A stretch of DNA of 64,000 nt from positions 8,854,762 to 8,918,761 of the forward strand of contig CM075783.1 of NCBI GenBank assembly GCA_037974665.1. The letters run 5' to 3'. Below are positions 59,877-64,000 of this stretch, one piece after another (the first letter of the stretch is position 1; each line of letters opens with the position of its first letter). A program made the translations under genes and the position numbers. Under the pieces are notes generated by a model. That model was not told the origin of the DNA and did no database searches. It saw only the letters and a program-made list of their open reading frames with translations. This DNA comes from Ehretia macrophylla. Lineage: Eukaryota; Streptophyta; Magnoliopsida; Boraginales; Ehretiaceae.

Positions 59877-62790
59877 TTACCTCGCAAACAAGACAGGTAT
59901 TGTTGCTCCATCTGGTCATGCCTTTCCCAATTGCTCCCTCAATCCCATGATTATTCCAAAGTACATTCGCCATGGGAATACTCTTGTTGCGCAATTCCCA
60001 ATCTTGCTCATCTAAAATCTATACGGGCTTCTCCTCATAGGACAAGTTCTCTCGAAGTTCTAACGGTTCCGACTCTAGAATATGAGAGGGGTCGGGATCG
60101 TATTTCCTCAATATCGAAACATGGAACACATTGTGGATGTTGGAAAGATTTCGGGGTAGATCCAACAGATATACCAATTTGCCGATTCTATCCACAACTT
60201 CAAATAGCCCTACATACTTCAAGCTTAGCTTCCCACATTTTCTATGTCTAATCAATCCTCTTCAGGTCGATAACTTTAAGAATACCCGATCACCAACTGC
60301 AAATTCCAAGTCTCGCAGTCTCCCATCGGCATAACTCTTTTGTTTGCTTTGGGTCGTGAGAATTATTTTTCGAATCAATTGAACATTTTCAACCTTTTCT
60401 ATCAATTATGGTAGTAACGTAGGATCAACGGATTTTATCTTACCGACTTCATCCCAATACAATGGTGACCTACAATTTCATCCATACAAAGCCTCGAATG
60501 GTGCCATGCCAATTGTTGTCTGATAGCTATTATTATAAGCGAATGCTTCTCCCAAGTACCTCCGAAATCCAATACACACGCCCTCAACATGTCCTCCAAA
60601 ATCTGAATGGTCCTTTCTGATTGGCCATTGGTCTGAGGGTGATACGCTGTACTAAATCTCAAATTTGTTCCCAAGGCTTCCTGTAACTTCTGCCAGAACT
60701 GAGATGTAAACCTTAGGTCTCTATCAGATACGATGCTAGCTAGCACACCATGTAGTTTCACTATATTAGCTATATACAATTTAGCTAATTTCTCGAGGCT
60801 AGTTTTCTTGTTCATCGCAATGAAGTGAGTTGTCTTCGTCAATCTATCCACAATAACCCAAACTACCTCACATCCACGAGGTGATCTCGGTAATTCCATT
60901 ACAAAATCAATCGTTACATGCTCCACTTCCATTGAAGAATCTCCAAAGGTTGTAAAAGCCCTGCAGGTCTTTGGTGTTCTGCCTTCACCCGTTGACAAGT
61001 CAAGCATCGAGACACAAACTCTGCGATCTCCCTCTTCATATTATTCTACCAATAACGTTGTTTTAGGCCTTGATATATCTTTGTACCTCTCGGGTGAATG
61101 ATGTATCTAGAATGATGAGCTTCTTCAAGCACCTTCTTCTTCAACTCCAGATCATTTGGTACACAAATCCGATTTTTGAACTTCCATAACCCATCTTCAT
61201 GCAACTTGAAATCCGGATTATCTTTTTTTATCTTTTGATGTTGAGGGTCTTGTTGTTGCGATTCTCTGGCATGAGATAACCACACAGGTTGTACAACCAA
61301 ATGACCATTAAAAGCCACTCCCTTTTGAGAAAAGAGGTATCTCAAACTCTTATGGTTGGTGAATATTTCAAACTTACTTCCCCACAAGTAATATATGAAT
61401 TTCTTCAATGCAAACACAATAGCTGCAAGCTCTAAATCATGCATAGGATAATTCACCTCGTAAGGCTTCAGCTTCCGTGATACATATGCTATGACTTGAT
61501 TGTTTTGTATCAACACACACCCCAATCCTTCCTTTGAGGCATCACTATAAATAATAAACCCTTGACTTCCCTCGTGCAATGCCAACACAGGAGCAGTTGT
61601 CAATCTTTCCTTCAAGTCCTGGAAGCTGTTTTCACACTTTTCATCCCACACGAAACTGATCTTATTTTGTGTGAGCTTTGTGAATGGCCCCGTAAACTTA
61701 GAGAAATCCTTTACAAATCTCCTGTAGTATCCCGTCAAACCGAGAAAACTACGTACCTCTGTGATATTCTCTGGCTTTTTCCATGATTACACAACATCAA
61801 TCTTTGATGGATACACAGCAATCCCTTCTTGAGAAATCATATGCCCTAAGAATGCCATTTGTTTGAGCCAGAATTCACACTTATTGAACTTGTCGTACAA
61901 TTAATGCTCAATCAGCTTCTATAATACCAAATGCAAATGCCTCTCGTGCTCCTCCTTGGTCTTTGAATACACTAAAATATCACTTGTAAAGATCACCACG
62001 AACTGATCTAAATACAGTTGAAACACCCTGTGCATCAAGTCCATAAAAGTTGTAGGAGCATTTGTTAATCCAAATGACATTACAACAAACTCAAAATGCC
62101 CATACCTCGTTCTGAACGCCGACTTAGGCACATCCTCCTATTTGATACGGAGTTGATAATAGCCGTGCCTCAAATCAAATTTTGAATAGACCTTGGCTCC
62201 TTGAAGTTGGTCGAATAATTCATCGATCAATGGCAACAGGGTATTTTTTCTTGATGGTTACTTGGTTCAACCCCCTATAATCTATATAGAGCCTCAACAT
62301 TTTATCATTCTTCTTCACAAATAAGATTGGTGAACCCTATGGAGATGAACTAGGTTGTATGAACCCTTTCTTTAATAGACCTTGCAATTGAACTTTCAAC
62401 TCTTGTAACTCGGCGGAGCCATACAGTACGGAGCTTTAGAGATTGGTTGCGTACCTGGTAGTGTTTCAATCACGAACTCAATCTCCCTCATAGGTGGTAA
62501 CCCAAGCAACTCCTCCGGAAACATATCCACATACTTCTTAACCACTGGCACTTCCTCTAACTTATCTTGGTTTGTTGACTTGTTGATTAAATAAGCCAAA
62601 TACCCACTACAACCTTTCCTTATATACTTCACAGCTTTGACTAAGGATATCACCACATTTCCTAGCAAGTCACGTTTTCTTTTTACCTTAAGCACAGGTT
62701 GTTCCGGTACCCGAAACTCTACAACCATCGTCTGACAATCCAATCGTGCATGATGTCGTGACAGCCAATCCATCCCCAAAATAACTTCAT
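59877..62790 (-). pseudogene. pol: chromovirus pol: RT, RNase H, integrase, chromodomain, broken
   Basis: Reading leftward: the protease tail and linker (MGMDWLSRHHARLDCQ, 62779), RT with ELLGLPPMREIEF, the palm ([18 protein letters not shown]) and FTSDIL in place of FIDDIL; RNase H with [10 protein letters not shown] intact; integrase finger residues near 61046-61130, then [25 protein letters not shown] and TIQILEDML, so the D-D-E triad is present; a YVGLFEVVDRI module (family GPF) near 60200; and a frameshifted chromodomain (MANVLWNNHGIEGA) near 59900-59960. Stops and frameshifts divide it into at least six open pieces. RT lacks its catalytic pair, so the copy is inactive. It is the same clade as 43687-53113. 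Confidence 0.9.
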
Positions 62791-64000
62791 AATCCTAAAA
62801 AATAAGCACTATAAGATCGACCACAAACTCTCGATCCACAATTCGAATCTTACATGCTTTATACGCCAATCTAGTAGCACATTTGGACTACATGATATGG
62901 TAAGTTTTCAACTGGCAACTTAGTGCGAAATGCACATTTGGGATTTATAAATGAATGCGTGGCTCCTATATCAATAAACACCTTAACACATTGATTTTGA
63001 ATCAGGAAGGTACCTTCAACAACTGCTGCATCATCTGGGAGTTCTGTTTGATCCATGGCATAGGCTCGAGCTTGAACTCTTTGGCTTGGAGTATTCCTTG
63101 TAGGCTGATTTTGCACACTATTATTCTGCCACCTCGGGTAATCTTTAGCCTGATGTTTATCACTTCCGCACCCCAAACACTCTCCAAGTTTCTTCCAACA
63201 TTGAGCTTCTATATGGCCCTCCTGGTTGCAATAATTGCACATAATATTTTGGGTTGTAGTTGTATCTGCTAGTGCTCCATGAACTACCTGGGTGGCTGGG
63301 ACACTAGGCTGAGGCCTAGCAACTGTTGGTACGGCTTGATCCTAAGGGTTCTAGGCCTGGAATGCTCTGGATTAACCTTGAGTTTGAAAGGGCCTCTTGT
63401 TCTGCTAAGACAAACCAACTCTCATTGCTAGTTTCTTCTCATTTATCCTCGATGCAGCCACAAAGACAACATTATAAGTATCGAACTCTGCTACTGCCAG
63501 CCCATCCTGAATTTCAAGTTCCAACCCTTGAGTGAATATCCATATCTTGGTGGTTGGGGTCTGGACCATAAGTGGTGCATACTAGGAGAGTCTATCAAAT
63601 TTGGCTTCATACTCAGCCACCGTCATGCTTCCCTACCTCAGGTACATAAACTCTTTCATTTTCTTATCCCGGGAGACCTCAGATATGAACTTACTCCTAA
63701 ATGCTCTAACAAAATTCCCTCATGTGTAGGGAGTGTGCTAAGTCTCCCATTGATCTCTCACCGAACTCCACCACGTTTCAGTGTCACTTTCTAACTGAAA
63801 TACTGCATAGGTGACCTTCTCATCTGTATAGTCTTGTGTAGAATAAATTTTCTCAATCTGAGATAGCCGGTATTTTGCTTCTTCATCATTCGGCTGGCCC
63901 ATAAACTTCGGAGGGATATAAAACAGGAAATCCTTGAGGTTATCACTTCCCCTATTACCTTCATTTACACCACTTCTACAAGTACCATGATTGTTGTTGT
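62791..64000 (-). pseudogene. gag: chromovirus gag and protease, truncated at the window edge
   Basis: From the right edge leftward: capsid domain (FMGQPNDEEAKYRLSQIEKIY near 63900), capsid C-terminal part with stops, paired zinc knuckles (CNYCNQEGHIEAQCW and CLGCGSDKHQAKDY, last Cys reading Tyr, 63242-63130), and protease active site VFIDIGATHSFI (62990), where Thr of the D-T-G triad reads Ile. Several TAG/TAA stops lie where Gln or Trp is expected. The Gag start codon lies outside the window. Confidence 0.85.

Larger units (their letters stand above)
57798..64000 (-). mobile_element. reverse chromovirus, 5' part beyond the window
   Basis: 3' LTR at 57798-59834, then (leftward order on the minus strand from the right edge) gag, protease, RT, RNase H, integrase, chromodomain and polypurine tract. 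The 5' LTR lies past 64000. The left flank is GTACG, and a TSD cannot be tested here. Confidence 0.92.

Overview
The window is nuclear DNA of a flowering plant, most likely a eudicot. It is AT-rich, with intron-containing genes, a plant defensin, a molybdenum-cofactor gene, and a dense nest of plant-type LTR retrotransposons (Athila, chromodomain-carrying Ty3/gypsy, Copia). There are no bacterial-style operons, CRISPR arrays or rRNA/tRNA genes. The species cannot be named from this sequence. Boundaries were read by eye, and no database search was possible. Layout: (1) 1-1653 is the end of a reverse-oriented gypsy LTR. (2) 2451-5407 is the only convincing host gene island. It holds a two-exon plant defensin on the + strand (2533-3559) and a molybdopterin synthase small subunit (CNX7/MOCS2A) on the - strand (5105-5407), separated by a Copia-like LTR remnant. 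(3) 5408-9857 is mostly featureless, with a weak LINE-like relic and a TIR element with a T-rich core. (4) 10444-21308 is an Athila-type element with both LTRs and target-site duplication (TSD) GTTAT. It has lost RT, RNase H and most of integrase, and carries a solo LTR (16223-18704, TSD GAACT). (5) 21489-36651 is one solo LTR (TSD ATAAG) split by three later insertions: a reverse solo LTR, a non-autonomous LTR element without gag-pol, and another solo LTR. (6) 36822-42729 is a reverse Athila pol fragment abutting a reverse non-autonomous gypsy element that keeps only a small zinc-knuckle ORF. (7) 42730-54925 is a Copia-type LTR and leader interrupted by a nearly complete but decayed chromovirus (43687-53113, TSD ATCTA). 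(8) 54926-57719 is a reverse solo LTR (TSD TATAT). From 57798 to the right edge lies a reverse chromovirus, truncated by the window. The two host genes act independently: the defensin is predicted to be a secreted antimicrobial peptide, while CNX7 is a sulfur carrier for molybdenum cofactor synthesis. Most of the remaining sequence can be explained by successive retrotransposon insertion, LTR-LTR recombination leaving solo LTRs, and decay by point mutation. The most interesting unexplained signal is a module shared by nearly all gypsy LTRs here: a ctactttgttg motif, a GGTTGC(GC)AACC palindrome and a ggcagcat-gggcttgcc box.
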